Assembly (NCBI GenBank): GCA_934047225.1
Contig: OW204000.1
Span: forward strand, 17,936,001 to 18,000,000
Length of the DNA: 64,000 bases
Reading direction: 5' to 3'
Origin: Ypsolopha sequella
Lineage: Eukaryota; Arthropoda; Insecta; Lepidoptera; Ypsolophidae
In this document: positions 1 through 10,368 of the stretch, one piece after another
Position numbering within the stretch: position 1 is the first letter of the stretch
How the letters are laid out: each line of letters opens with the position of its first letter
The notes under the pieces: model-generated
Told to the model about the DNA's origin: nothing
Databases searched by the model: none
What the model saw: the letters and a program-made list of their open reading frames with translations, nothing else
Program-made: the position numbers and the translations under genes

Positions 1-390
1 TCGTTTTTGGTCAGCTGAAAGCAATCTTGGGACCCAGCGAGCAGAAACCTTACGGAACCCCAATTCTACAATTATAATGTTTTGCACTCAGCCATAACTG
101 ATGCCTGTGATCTCAGCTATCCTACTAATGGTCAATCGTCGGTCTCCTAGGATGAGATCACAAATTTTGTCAGTGTTTTCTTTAGTGGTAGACGTTGAAG
201 GCCTTCCTCTCCTTGGGTCATCTTCAATGGTCTCCCGACCGCGTTTAAATTCAGATACCCACTTTTTGACAGTGGAATACGATGGAGCAGATTCCCCTAA
301 TGTTGTTTCCATATCTTCATGAATCTCTTTAGGTGAAAGACCTTTTTTATTGAGGTACTTAATCACAGCACGGTGTTCAATTTTCTCCAT
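1..390 (-). pseudogene. mariner transposase N-terminal region with a premature stop
   Basis: The frame opens with MEKIEHRAVIKYLNKKGLSP and encodes about 100 residues of paired helix-turn-helix DNA-binding domain, including a WVSEFKRGR segment and a DDPRRGRPST linker typical of mariner transposases. A TGA at 88-90 interrupts it after ISYG. The same frame then continues to the window edge with a recognisable mariner segment (LGFRKVSARWVPRLL). The lesion visible here is therefore one nonsense codon, not a frameshift. The catalytic DDD domain lies outside the window. Confidence 0.8.
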
Positions 391-571
391 TGTGAAAAAT
401 CCCGTCAGACTGCGTTAAACAAAATATCACAAAAAAATAATAGCTTGCAGTATCGAACTTCAACTTCACACAATCAATCACGAAAAAACATTCTAACAAA
501 TGACGGTAGATTTACAAAGATTTGATACCTCTTTGTAGGTCGGGCTTAGAACTTTTGGATTCACCCTCGTA
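1..571 (-). mobile_element. mariner-family transposon, 5' portion, cut by the window edge
   Basis: The element reads on the minus strand. Its outer end is near 569-571, where the inverted-repeat end begins CGAGGGTGAATCCAAAAGTT next to a TA dinucleotide, the usual mariner target. About 180 bp of leader follow before the transposase ATG at 388-390. The rest of the element lies left of base 1, so its far terminus cannot be checked. The N-terminal transposase shows a helix-turn-helix of the mariner type. Mariner assignment rests on the paired helix-turn-helix layout and the TA-flanked end. Confidence 0.8.
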
Positions 572-623
572 TCTTTGATTTTGTCGTGATGTTTTATAAT
601 TGTGCCTGATTTATATATATATG

Positions 624-885
624 TATGTGTAACAGAAAGGTGTAACCATATTTGAAGAGCTTATTCAGTCAATGATATAGAACAACTTTTTCTATGGAAC
701 CAACCCTGAAATCTCAAAAAAAATATCTACCCTTCCATACATTTCGGCCGAGCGGCATTGCATTTTTCTATGAAAAAGTAATTTTTTTTTTGACATACAG
801 CGTTTGTTCCGTAGTAAAAGTTGTTCTATATCATTGACTGAACAAGCTCTTCAAATATGGTTACACCTTTCTGTTACACGTTGTA
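624..885. mobile_element. MITE-alpha copy 1 (TA-flanked, long inverted repeats)
   Basis: About 262 bp bounded by TA. The left arm starts GTGTAACAGAAAGGTGTAAC and continues for about 70 bp; the right arm is its reverse complement, ending in CTGTTACACGTTG. Only a short unique core separates the arms, so the transcript would fold into a long hairpin. Related copies are at 5609-5865 and 48158-48421. TA duplication and lack of coding capacity suggest a Tc1/mariner-type non-autonomous element; that class is an inference. Confidence 0.8.
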
Positions 886-1137
886 TACAAGGTGACTTTT
901 TGATCATCGTCCAAATTCATACTGGTGGCTTGGTAAGTGATCAGTATCATGGATCAATAATCATTTTTGTAAAATTCGTAAAATTAAATTTCGATTCCCC
1001 ATAGTGATTCACTCGGAACTGGAAGTGAATTTCTATAGGAGGCCGAAATTTCACAAAAATTGTTATTGATCCAAGATACTGATCACTTATCAAGCCTCCA
1101 GTATGAATTTGGACGATGATCAAAAAGTCACCTTGTA
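886..1137. mobile_element. MITE-beta copy 1 (TACAAGGTGAC termini)
   Basis: A 252-bp palindromic element with arms beginning TACAAGGTGACTTTTTGATC and about 100 bp of imperfect inverted repeat, flanked by TA. It abuts MITE-alpha copy 1, with only the TATA step between them. Other copies are at 2365-2630 and 36362-36609, with decayed ones at 4167-4262 and 49600-49843. Short open frames across it are symmetry artefacts of the hairpin. Confidence 0.8.
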
Positions 1138-2090
1138 TATAATTATATATCAAAAAAATAAAAAAATAAGCTGATAGAAGAAATATTAGTACTTCATACT
1201 GTATATGGTCAAAAGACCTAAGAACCCATTTTCTGGCCTGCACGCACTTCACGTGTCTTCTTTGAGATTGGTATTTTATAAACTGACAATGACGGTCCCA
1301 TTACGGGCCGAAATAAATCTAGTGAAAATATGTAGTTTATTTTATTTTCTTATTCTTTCAATATTAACACTTACACTAAATAAATAAATGAAGCTTGGAA
1401 AAAGCATATTTATACTACAAGAATAAATACATTTTTTCTATTACCAATTTATGGCTTTTTGTAAAGGTATTTTTATAGATATTAAAAATAACTCACTATG
1501 TAAATCGAAATATTTCGCGAGTGAATTGAAATACAGTACCAGGTAGAAAAGAATGCACATCGGCTATCTCCGGCTTTGTAAAGCGTCGTCCCTGTCACCG
1601 GACTGTTTGTGCTTCGTGCGACAGAGATGATGACACTACGATACGATGTACATTGATGTCGATTTGGCGCACTAACCTTATTTTGGGCGTCCTGTCTTTG
1701 TATTTTCGATACAGAAAGAAAAATACAGAACAGTTAAATTAAGTTTACTCCTGTCAATTAAGCTAAAACGTGTTACATCGAATCGGTGTTACATTCTCAT
1801 CCACCCTTCCTTACACAATATTTACACACCCCTCTTAGTAGTTACCTAAAACTGATCCCAAGATGGTGTCGTAGGGCTAAGATATCACATTCACATTCAC
1901 ACGTACACCCTCACACACACCCTTTCACACCCTAGATTGATGTGCTAACACCACAATAACAATGTTCTCTGTATTCTAAGGGAGAAACTGGCTTCTGTAA
2001 CACAGTTTAATTAAACTACCTTAGGAGCCAGTCGCTCAAATATTAACTTCTTGAATGTTGGCAAATAAATACATTTTTATGTGTATATTA
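1138..2090. other. No gene recognised; AT-rich spacer with CA-rich stretch
   Basis: No coding exon, tRNA or palindrome is supported. The 1880-1935 interval is CA/TC-rich simple sequence (repeated cacattcacac-like words). The 1960-2090 stretch ends in AATAAATAC and could be the 3' end of another retroelement next to the non-LTR fragment that follows, but nothing in it is diagnostic. Confidence 0.5.
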
Positions 2091-2102
2091 TGTTTATAAC
2101 AT

Positions 2103-2303
2103 ATGAGCAACAGGAATCTTCGGCCCTCTCATGATCTTGTGTTATCTACACCAACCCATTACACAGCACGTTACTCTGGATCTTTTACATTGGACGCTGC
2201 CCGTCTTTGGAATGATCTGCCACACTCTCTTAAAAGTCTTCCCTCAATTGCTTCCTTCAAATTCAACTTGAAGAAGCACTTTTTGTCCTCTCAGCAGCTC
2301 TAG
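2103..2303 (+). pseudogene. C-terminal fragment of LINE ORF2 (reverse transcriptase polyprotein)
   Basis: The 66-residue frame carries RNLRPSHDLVLSTPTHYTAR, then FTLDAARLWNDLP and SFKFNLKKHF, the arrangement at the very C-terminus of many insect LINE ORF2 proteins (a conserved 'R-LWN-LP' block followed by 'F-LKKHF'). No reverse-transcriptase catalytic motif is present, because only the tail survives. The ATG at 2103 is incidental; upstream sequence in frame does not continue the protein. Confidence 0.65.
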
Positions 2304-2364
2304 CTACTAGTATGTATGTATTGTACGTATTTATGTAGTGTATCATATTTAAATACATATAATA

Positions 2365-2630
2365 TACAAGGTGACTTTTTGATCATCGTCCAAATTCATA
2401 CTGGAAGCTTGGTAAGTTATCAGCATCATAAATCGATATCAATAATTGTGAATTACGTATTATGAAATTTCGACTTCCCATAGTAATTCACTCGCAGTCC
2501 TGGGTGAATCACTATGGGGAGTCGAAATTTCATTTTATGAAATTTACAAAAATCGTTATTGGTTCATGATACTGATCACTTACCAAGGCTCAAGTATGAA
2601 TTTGGACGATGTTCACAAATTCACCTTGTA
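2365..2630. mobile_element. MITE-beta copy 2, inserted in the LINE 3' end
   Basis: 266 bp bounded by TA, with arms starting TACAAGGTGACTTTTTGATC on the left and ending ATTCACCTTGTA on the right. It interrupts the LINE 3' untranslated region and is therefore younger than that insertion. The core around 2495-2535 forms a second internal inverted repeat. Confidence 0.8.
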
Positions 2631-2924
2631 TATATTATTTTAGTACTCTTTGTTTAGTTTTTAGACCGTTAGGTATACTTTTGGGTTAAAGTGTATGTTG
2701 ACTATTACATACATATTTATATCTTTATGCACTCAATTTAAATTTCGTCAAGCCAATGTATAATTTTTCTTCATCTCTGTCATTTATGGTTGACTGGATG
2801 AAATTTCTTTCAGAAATAAGTCCGCCTTTGCCCTGTATTTCTCTTAATTCTTACCTGTATTTATCTGTGTTTTTTGTGTGCAATAAAGTGTTTATTATTA
2901 TTATGTTATTAACTGCCGCGATCT

Positions 2925-3068
2925 GGGGATCTAAAAAGGCCGATTTGGGTGAATCATAAAATAATTTGAAAGTAGGATAGAGACAGAGTTTTTTCACGTG
3001 TGCAAAAGAGACGGCATTAGAACAGAATCATAATGTGATTCATGCAAAACGGCCTTTTTAGAGGACCT
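2925..3068. mobile_element. MITE-gamma copy 1 (about 145 bp)
   Basis: Short element with imperfect inverted termini of about 33 bp: left GGGGATCTAAAAAGGCCG, right GGCCTTTTTAGAGGACCT. Four copies occur here (also 33268-33415, 42857-43001, 60915-61059), all about 145 bp and closely similar along their whole length. Target duplication is not clear. No coding capacity. Confidence 0.75.
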
Positions 3069-3077
3069 GTACTAAGG

Positions 3078-3193
3078 CACAGTGGAGACTGGAGACCACA
3101 TCAAGCTATTCACTTGCAGTACGACATTAGCCCCTACAGAGAATAATATAAGATAGGTATGTACAAAGTCCAATGTGTCTAACTTACACTGTA
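3078..3193 (-). mobile_element. MITE-delta copy 1 (decayed)
   Basis: Its reverse complement aligns with the better-preserved copy at 44515-44631 through words such as ACATTGGACTTTGTAC and CACATCAAGCTAT. Ends read CACAGTGGAG and CACTGTAC. It lies only 9 bp beyond MITE-gamma copy 1. Confidence 0.6.
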
Positions 3194-4166
3194 CATCTCC
3201 TTAGAAGCGAAATATTTCGTTTCGATAGTTTCACGTTTGAAATTCCTGTGTAACACGTAAATAGCCGACAACCTATTATTATAGGTAACAAAAAAGTAAA
3301 CAACTTTATTGGTCTTCGTAACGATCGCTATAATCGCTTTTTAACTGAGTTTCATTACTATGAGTAATAGTTTGGGATTCATAAGTTTATTTGTATAGAT
3401 CAAAAATGTAAACCAAGAAATATGTTCCGGTCTTATGGGTTTTTTGACCTGTTGGTCGAAAACGTGTAAAATAAACTATGTAGATGTACCTATTTAAGTA
3501 TATATAAATGATTTTTTCGGTCATTGTCTAATCAATAATAAATGACTGTTCGTCACGGAACCATCGTAAAATCCGATCGGTCACACTTGTCACGTTTATT
3601 GTCAATCACAACACAAAAACATCTTACAGCTGAAATATAACTGAGAGGAGCAAGAGTGGATCTAGGACTTTAATTGAGGGGGGGGGGGGGTCGTAACACG
3701 GCTGAGGTTACAAAAAATAAAACAAATACGATATAATACTATTTTAAAGGTTAGGTCCGTCTGTCAACATCCTTGAAACTACTTATACATCCTACGGAAA
3801 TCTACGGTCCCATGATGCTGTTAAAAAAATTTGACTTTTAACTGAACGCGAAAAAAGTTATTGCCCTATACGTAATCAATTTCATACAAATTGGCTCACC
3901 ATGAAAACCTATAGAGCACTTCTAGCTGACTTCGAAACTTTGAATTCCGTTCACATGTAGGTCTCCTGGCACAAGTGAAGGAACAAATCGTTATTAATTT
4001 CTCATTCTATGTATAACGAAACTGCAAAAATAAGTTTGTAAATTTTGTTAAGTAAGTACTATATTATCCAAGTCTACTAATTTATTAGAATGGTACAGAA
4101 CCCTTAGGGCGTGAGATTTACTCGCACTTGACCGTTTTTTTAAAGAAGGTTATTCAGATATACGTA
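3194..4166. other. No gene recognised
   Basis: AT-rich sequence with no supported exon. A run of 13 G residues lies at 3678-3690. Around 4087-4134 is a fragment of the lepidopteran GGTTCCGTA repeat 3' end (GAACCCTTAGGGCGTGAG, then CTCGCACTTGACCG followed by a T run). Nothing else recognised. Confidence 0.5.
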
Positions 4167-4262
4167 TACAAGGACGATTTTAGTTATATCGCCGAATTCA
4201 TACTTAAGGCTCCGTATGTGATCAGAATCAAGAATCGATAACCCTTTTTGTAAAACTAGTAC
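4167..4262. repeat. MITE-beta half-copy, decayed
   Basis: Only one arm is recognisable: TACAAGGACGATTTTAG, then CGAATTCATACTTAAGGCTC and GTGATCAGAATCAAGAATCG, matching the MITE-beta left arm with many substitutions. No partner arm follows. Confidence 0.5.
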
Positions 4263-4688
4263 ATTATATTTTTCGTATTCCCTCCAAACGCAAGCCCAGC
4301 TCCGAGGCAATTATATTTGTAATAATTTTATTTGTATTTTATTTATATGTTATGTTTTTTTTATTTATGAATACTGTATAAGATTAATTAATAAAAATAA
4401 TTAATAATTACACTTTATTTTGCGAAATTAGCAGCCCCTGGTTTGAATTTGGCTGTATAAATAATTGTCACATTATTGCTGTCTGGTGTCATCGGAAAAA
4501 CTTACTTTATTAAAGATTGTTTGGGGGCAGTCCCCCCATCCCGCACCATACCTTGATGCGCCTCTGGAGTGGCCGATGTCGGGAATATTTCTGAAATTTG
4601 TGTAGACGTGTGGTCTCAGCGTGTGAGCTACTTCTAATTAGAGATTTAGACGAGTGGGAGGTTATTTATAAAATTAACACTAAGTATT
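4263..4688. other. No gene recognised
   Basis: AT-rich stretch (4310-4420 especially) followed by moderately GC-rich sequence with short C runs at about 4530. No ORF, palindrome or repeat shared with other parts of the window was found. Confidence 0.4.
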
Positions 4689-5138
4689 TTAAGGCGTATG
4701 ACCACGCTATAAACTCGATGTGTGTTGGTACAAATATCAACGGAAACGACATTGAAATAATGTCGTGCGTGCCTTGAAATCTCCGGCTAAAATAAGAGAA
4801 AATAATACTTTTCACATGGACGCCATGAACGGAAAAAAAATGTTGAACTTAAATTTTTTAGATCTAAAAATTTCCTATAATTTGGTGAAATAATAATTAA
4901 AATCGCTTTAGGCGTTTGGAAGGAGTAAGAGAATTCTTAATCATGTGAAATTTTCGACGACTTTCGATTTTTTTTGTCAAAATTAACAATTGAAAAACAG
5001 TTTATGAAAATTAAAATTTATTTTTGACTCTATAATGTCTATCATGTATTTTTATGAAAGTTTTTGGACCACCCGTGTGGGAGGAGTAGGCCTTCAAAGA
5101 CAGGTCCAAATTGCAGTTGGCGTAATCATTCGCCTTAA
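4689..5138 (+). mobile_element. MITE-G copy 1 (TTAA-flanked)
   Basis: 450 bp between TTAA tetranucleotides, with termini TTAAGGCGTATGACCACGC and CAATCATTCGCCTTAA-like ends (short inverted repeat GGCGNATG). Copies are at 31411-31905 and, inverted, 46858-47466; a divergent subfamily (G2) gives 30891-31065 and about 5225-5331. Precise TTAA borders on every copy suggest piggyBac-type mobilisation, an inference from target choice only. Confidence 0.75.
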
Positions 5139-5331
5139 GTTTTTGAAGTGCAGCCGGAATGTTTGCAGAAGCACGTACAGATGATTTTCACGCTATTATG
5201 GGAAAGAGAGTGGCATCTGTGATGTGCAGATTGTGCAGCGGATTTATTATTATTTCAATATACCTAGTTTCTGTCGATATTTGTCCCGATAAAAGTCGAC
5301 TCAAGGTCGTTGGCGACTACCTGCCCCTTAA
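5139..5331. repeat. Fragment ending in a MITE-G2 terminus
   Basis: From about 5240 the sequence resembles the G2 copy at 30891-31065 (GTCGATATTTGTCCCGATA, then GTCGACTCAAGGTCGTTGGC) and ends at TTAA 5328-5331. It abuts a SINE body at the same TTAA that MITE-G copy 2 occupies at 31902-31905. The first 100 bp are unassigned. Confidence 0.5.
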
Positions 5332-5523
5332 GTATGGGTCCATATTTGTGCCCAAGTACGTCGAAAGGGCTCACCACCCATAATGCTGGAACGTAACAAT
5401 CGTCGGTGAAACTCGAGTGTACGAGTAGAGACTGTGGCTTGCACTGTCCACACTCGGAAACACCCCTCGACAGTCGACACCCACTCGGGGATTCATGTCG
5501 TGACGATGTATGTATGTATGTAT
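5332..5523 (+). repeat. SINE body fragment with TGTA tail
   Basis: GGGTCCATATTTGTGCCCAA and the later GATTCATGTCGTGACGATG correspond to the body of the SINE at 31308-32360 (GGTCCATTTGTGCCC, GATTCATTTCATGACGAT). A short TGTA/GTATG tandem at about 5506-5523 forms the tail. The tRNA-like head is missing, replaced on the left by the G2 terminus. Confidence 0.55.
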
Positions 5524-5528
5524 AAATA

Positions 5529-6062
5529 CGTTTGCTTCTTTTCTGTGTATTTCGTGAAATACATGCAAAAATGTAATCAATTTCTGGTATATGTATTTTG
5601 ACTAAGTATACAACGTGTAACAGAAAGGTGTAACCATATTTGAAGAGCTTATTCAGTCAATGGTATAGAACAACTTTTAGTATGGAACAAACCCTGTATC
5701 TCGAAAAAACTAATTAACTGTTTGATAGAAAAATGCAATGCCGCTCGGCCGAAATGTATGGAAGGGAAGTTTTTTTTTTTGATATTTCATGGTTGGCTCC
5801 ATAGTAAAAGTTGTTCTATACCATTGACTGAATAAGCTCTTCAAATATGGTTACACCTTTCTGTATAATCTAGGGTTTTGTTTTTGGAAAACATGTTTGG
5901 ATAAATTTTCCTCGATTGAAATAATTGTGGTCCTCAAACACACTTTTTCTCCTCGTTTGACGAATAGGAACCATATACTTTTACTCGAACATATTTTATT
6001 AGATGGGCTTCAACATTATCTAGATTTTGGATTTTGGAAATTTTGCCAGCTGTTTTTTTTTA
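5529..6062 (+). mobile_element. RepA copy 1 (left part), interrupted by MITE-alpha and a Helitron
   Basis: Shares with RepA copies at 18993-19392 and 30274-30681 the words TTCTGTGTATTTCGTGAAAT, GGAAAACATGTTTGGATAAA and CTCGTTTGACGAATAGGAAC. MITE-alpha sits at 5609-5865, and Helitron 1 cuts RepA at 6062/6063; RepA resumes after the Helitron at 7781. The apparent frame at 5897-6094 is an accident of this repeat. Confidence 0.75.
5609..5865. mobile_element. MITE-alpha copy 2
   Basis: Left end TACAACGTGTAACAGAAAGG; the right end stops at CTTTCTG then TATA, lacking the last ten or so bases (TTACACGTTG) present in other copies. It is nested in RepA, which reads continuously on either side. Confidence 0.8.
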
Positions 6063-6930
6063 TCTGTATATATAAAATTCAAAGTCCTGACTGACTGACT
6101 GACTGACTGACTGACTGACTGACTGATATATCAACGCACAGCCTAAACCGCTGGTCCTAGAGACTTGAAATTTTGCATATAGATACCTTATATAGTGTAG
6201 GCATCCACTAAGAAAGGATTTTTCAAAATTCACCCCCTAAAGGGGTGAAACGGGGGTCCAAAGTTTGTATCGGGAAACAAGATTAGTTAGACTATTTTAT
6301 TCGAGACTTCACAAGAGTACTCCTATCTATAAATGAGTAAACATGTTTCAGGTTTTTTCAGAATTCCACCCCTAAAAGGGGGAAATGGGGTGACAAATTC
6401 TGAAAATCAACATGGGTATCGTTTGTATGGTTTATCGGGTCGCTGATTACGAAAACAACAACGATTTTAAAATCCAACGTAGTGGACGTAAAAAAGGCAT
6501 TTCCTGAATTCAACCCCTAAAAAGGGGAAATGGGGTGACAAAGTCTGAAAACCAACATGGGTATCGTTTGTATGGTTTATCGGGTCGCTGATTACGAAAA
6601 CAACAACGATTTCTAAATCCAACGTAGTGGACGTGAAATACCATCATCCCCTGTTGGGGTGCGATGGGGTTGATATGTTGAAATGTGTAAATATCAATAT
6701 GGGTGTCGTTTTTATGGTTTTTTGGGACGTTAATTATGAAAATGGCATCGATTTTGAAATTTAATATAGTGGACATGAAAATTCTTGAAAGTATGTGTGC
6801 CAGAGCAAATCGGCTGTAACAGACGAACAGACAGACAGCCACACAAGTGATCCTATTAGGATTCCATTTTTTCCTTTTGAGGTATCTATCTATCTATATA
6901 TCCACAATCTATCTATCTATCTATCTGTCC

Positions 6931-6968
<38 letters not shown>

Positions 6969-7780
6969 ATCTTTCAATATCCCAGCAAAATATTTTTGGA
7001 ATGGAAGGTTGAAAGGGTTGGACCACGGGGTACCAAAAAAAATTCTTTTTTTATGTGAAAACTTTGACGGCCTGTTTCTCCCAAACGGCTAGACTTAGAC
7101 CCATGTTGATGGGTGTCTAGGAAAAGGTTTCGACGAGATCTACCCGCCGAAAGTGTCAAAACTTTACAGGCCCGTATCTCCCAAACAGCTAATGCTATAG
7201 ACCCATGTTCATGGTACTCTAAGAAAAGGGCTCGGCAAGATCTAGATGACGTTAAAAAAAAAGTCGAAAAAAAAAATTGCCAAACATTTGATCGGCCATA
7301 TCTCCCGAACGGCTAATCGTAGGGAGTTCGGGTTTCAACTATTGTGATCGGTCAAGCTGGGGCTACATGACCAAAAAAAATTAAACAGTTTTGACAGTTT
7401 TTTGACAGGTCCAAAAAAAGTATTCCGATTTGCATAAAACTCAAGGGGCATTCGGGGTCGCCAATTACGCTGCTGTATTCAAATTTGAAATCTTTTGACA
7501 ACTGATAGGGATTTTGACACTCTTTCGGAAAAACTTTGATCGGTGAGTCCCCGTGTTTGGCATTCTGGTGAGGCCGAAAAACGAGCATGTGAGGACGGAG
7601 AACGCGCCCGCGAGGCCGAAGGCCGAGCAGGGCGCGTTCGTAGTCTGAGCATGCAAGTTTTTCGGCCGAGCACTACACCTTGACTCCCAGAGGGAGTGAG
7701 AGCACTTATAATGTTTGTTTCTGAAAAAATGTAATTTGTTTCCTGTAAGCCACGCGGGCGAAGCCGCGGGCAGAAGCTAG
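6063..7780 (+). mobile_element. Non-autonomous Helitron, unit 1
   Basis: Starts with TCTGTATATATAAAATTC after an A, and ends with a GCGGGCGAAGCCGC hairpin followed by GGGCAGAAGCTAG, then T: the 5'-TC, 3'-hairpin-CTAG, A/T target layout of Helitrons. No Rep/helicase coding is present. It holds a CTGA microsatellite (6087-6126), an ATCT tract (about 6885-6968), a degenerate internal repeat of TCTCCCAAACGGCTA words about 95 bp apart (7078, 7176, 7302), and a GC-rich block at about 7560-7680. Small open frames inside are repeated identically in each unit and have no recognisable domain. Confidence 0.85.
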
Positions 7781-8213
7781 TTAACATATAAAACTGACTT
7801 TTTTCCCTTTCGCCCTAAATCCGCCCCTCTCGCACTGCGCGTTTTTTTGCTTGGAATGACAGGACAAGAATATTTAGACTTTAAGAGGCTATGCGAATTT
7901 TATTTTTGTCACTGTCACTCCAAGCGAAAAATCGCGCAGTGCGAGAGGGGTGGATTCAGGGCAAAAGGGAAAAATGTTAGTTTTATATTTTTATTAAAAA
8001 AACTAAAATAACTAGCAAAATTTCAAATATCAAATCTCTAGATATTGTTGAAACACACCTAATAAAATATGTTTGAGTTCTGTATATGGTTCCTATTCGT
8101 CAAATGAGGAGAAAAAGTGTGTTTGAAGACCTCATTTCAACAAATATTTCTATCGAGGAAAATTTATCCAAACATGTTTTCCAATTTCAAAACCCTACAT
8201 TATATAATCAAAA
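7781..8213. repeat. RepA(+)/RepA(-) palindrome of unit 1
   Basis: After the Helitron, RepA(+) resumes (CATATAAAACTGAC, then CGCCCCTCTCGCACTGCGCG) to about 7862. It then meets an inverted RepA(-) beginning CTTTAAGAGGCTATGCGAA, running to 8213. The arms at about 7787-7862 and 7910-7990 are inverted repeats around a 50-bp spacer. The same block is repeated at 9936-10368 and 12082-12514. Confidence 0.8.
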
Positions 8214-9089
8214 TCTGTATATATAAAATTCAAAGTCCTGACTGACTGACTGACTGACTGACTGACTGACTGACTGACTGACTGATATATCAACGCACAG
8301 CCTAAACCGCTGGTCCTAGAGACTTGAAATTTTGCATATAGATACCTTATATAGTGTAGGCATCCACTAAGAAAGGATTTTTCAAAATTCACCCCCTAAA
8401 GGGGTGAAACGGGGGTCCAAAGTTTGTATCGGGAAACAAGATTAGTTAGACTATTTTATTCGAGACTTCACAAGAGTACTCCTATCTATAAATGAGTAAA
8501 CATGTTTCAGGTTTTTTCAGAATTCCACCCCTAAAAGGGGGAAATGGGGTGACAAATTCTGAAAATCAACATGGGTATCGTTTGTATGGTTTATCGGGTC
8601 GCTGATTACGAAAACAACAACGATTTTAAAATCCAACGTAGTGGACGTAAAAAAGGCATTTCCTGAATTCAACCCCTAAAAAGGGGAAATGGGGTGACAA
8701 AGTCTGAAAACCAACATGGGTATCGTTTGTATGGTTTATCGGGTCGCTGATTACGAAAACAACAACGATTTCTAAATCCAACGTAGTGGACGTGAAATAC
8801 CATCATCCCCTGTTGGGGTGCGATGGGGTTGATATGTTGAAATGTGTAAATATCAATATGGGTGTCGTTTTTATGGTTTTTTGGGACGTTAATTATGAAA
8901 ATGGCATCGATTTTGAAATTTAATATAGTGGACATGAAAATTCTTGAAAGTATGTGTGCCAGAGCAAATCGGCTGTAACAGACGAACAGACAGACAGCCA
9001 CACAAGTGATCCTATTAGGATTCCATTTTTTCCTTTTGAGGTATCTATCTATCTATATATCCACAATCTATCTATCTATCTATCTGTCC

Positions 9090-9123
<34 letters not shown>

Positions 9124-9935
9124 ATCTTTCAATATCCCAGCAAAATATTTTTGGAATGGAAGGTTGAAAGGGTTGGACCACGGGGTACCAAAAAAAATTC
9201 TTTTTTTATGTGAAAACTTTGACGGCCTGTTTCTCCCAAACGGCTAGACTTAGACCCATGTTGATGGGTGTCTAGGAAAAGGTTTCGACGAGATCTACCC
9301 GCCGAAAGTGTCAAAACTTTACAGGCCCGTATCTCCCAAACAGCTAATGCTATAGACCCATGTTCATGGTACTCTAAGAAAAGGGCTCGGCAAGATCTAG
9401 ATGACGTTAAAAAAAAAGTCGAAAAAAAAAATTGCCAAACATTTGATCGGCCATATCTCCCGAACGGCTAATCGTAGGGAGTTCGGGTTTCAACTATTGT
9501 GATCGGTCAAGCTGGGGCTACATGACCAAAAAAAATTAAACAGTTTTGACAGTTTTTTGACAGGTCCAAAAAAAGTATTCCGATTTGCATAAAACTCAAG
9601 GGGCATTCGGGGTCGCCAATTACGCTGCTGTATTCAAATTTGAAATCTTTTGACAACTGATAGGGATTTTGACACTCTTTCGGAAAAACTTTGATCGGTG
9701 AGTCCCCGTGTTTGGCATTCTGGTGAGGCCGAAAAACGAGCATGTGAGGACGGAGAACGCGCCCGCGAGGCCGAAGGCCGAGCAGGGCGCGTTCGTAGTC
9801 TGAGCATGCAAGTTTTTCGGCCGAGCACTACACCTTGACTCCCAGAGGGAGTGAGAGCACTTATAATGTTTGTTTCTGAAAAAATGTAATTTGTTTCCTG
9901 TAAGCCACGCGGGCGAAGCCGCGGGCAGAAGCTAG
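8214..9935 (+). mobile_element. Non-autonomous Helitron, unit 2
   Basis: Identical in organisation to unit 1, with 12 CTGA units at 8238-8285 and a shorter ATCT tract. It ends with CTAG at 9932-9935. The 5' flank is RepA(-) (..AATCAAAA), whereas unit 1 is flanked by RepA(+); this is the tandem junction. Confidence 0.85.
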
Positions 9936-10368
9936 TTAACATATAAAACTGACTTTTTTCCCTTTCGCCCTAAATCCGCCCCTCTCGCACTGCGCGTTTT
10001 TTTGCTTGGAATGACAGGACAAGAATATTTAGACTTTAAGAGGCTATGCGAATTTTATTTTTGTCACTGTCACTCCAAGCGAAAAATCGCGCAGTGCGAG
10101 AGGGGTGGATTCAGGGCAAAAGGGAAAAATGTTAGTTTTATATTTTTATTAAAAAAACTAAAATAACTAGCAAAATTTCAAATATCAAATCTCTAGATAT
10201 TGTTGAAACACACCTAATAAAATATGTTTGAGTTCTGTATATGGTTCCTATTCGTCAAATGAGGAGAAAAAGTGTGTTTGAAGACCTCATTTCAACAAAT
10301 ATTTCTATCGAGGAAAATTTATCCAAACATGTTTTCCAATTTCAAAACCCTACATTATATAATCAAAA
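9936..10368. repeat. RepA(+)/RepA(-) palindrome of unit 2
   Basis: Apparently identical copy of the 7781-8213 block, including the ATCGCGCAGTGCGAGAGGGG arm. It ends in ..AATCAAAA directly before the third Helitron. Confidence 0.8.

Larger units (their letters stand above)
2091..2909 (+). mobile_element. 5'-truncated non-LTR retrotransposon 3' end with ATT tail
   Basis: The segment contains the C-terminal end of a LINE reverse-transcriptase polyprotein, a 3' untranslated region, and an ATTATTATTATT-type tail at about 2893-2904 after a TGTGTGCAATAAAGTG motif. A MITE-beta (2365-2630) has inserted into the 3' untranslated region. The 5' end is lost, as usual for retrotransposed LINE copies. Clade is uncertain; the peptide is like jockey/CR1-type LINE C-termini. 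Confidence 0.65.

Noticed and set aside
6085..6130. CRISPR-like array from the CTGA repeats
   Set aside because: A simple tetranucleotide microsatellite with no spacers, in eukaryotic DNA.
6510..6842. 110-residue minus-strand frame (and identical ones at 8669 and 10816), apparently a conserved three-copy gene
   Set aside because: Repetition is due to the tandem Helitron units, not selection; composition is that of translated non-coding Helitron DNA and no domain is seen.
7479..7787. Arg/Ser/Pro-rich frame in the GC-rich block of each Helitron
   Set aside because: Results from GC-rich simple sequence near the Helitron 3' end; overlaps the terminal hairpin.
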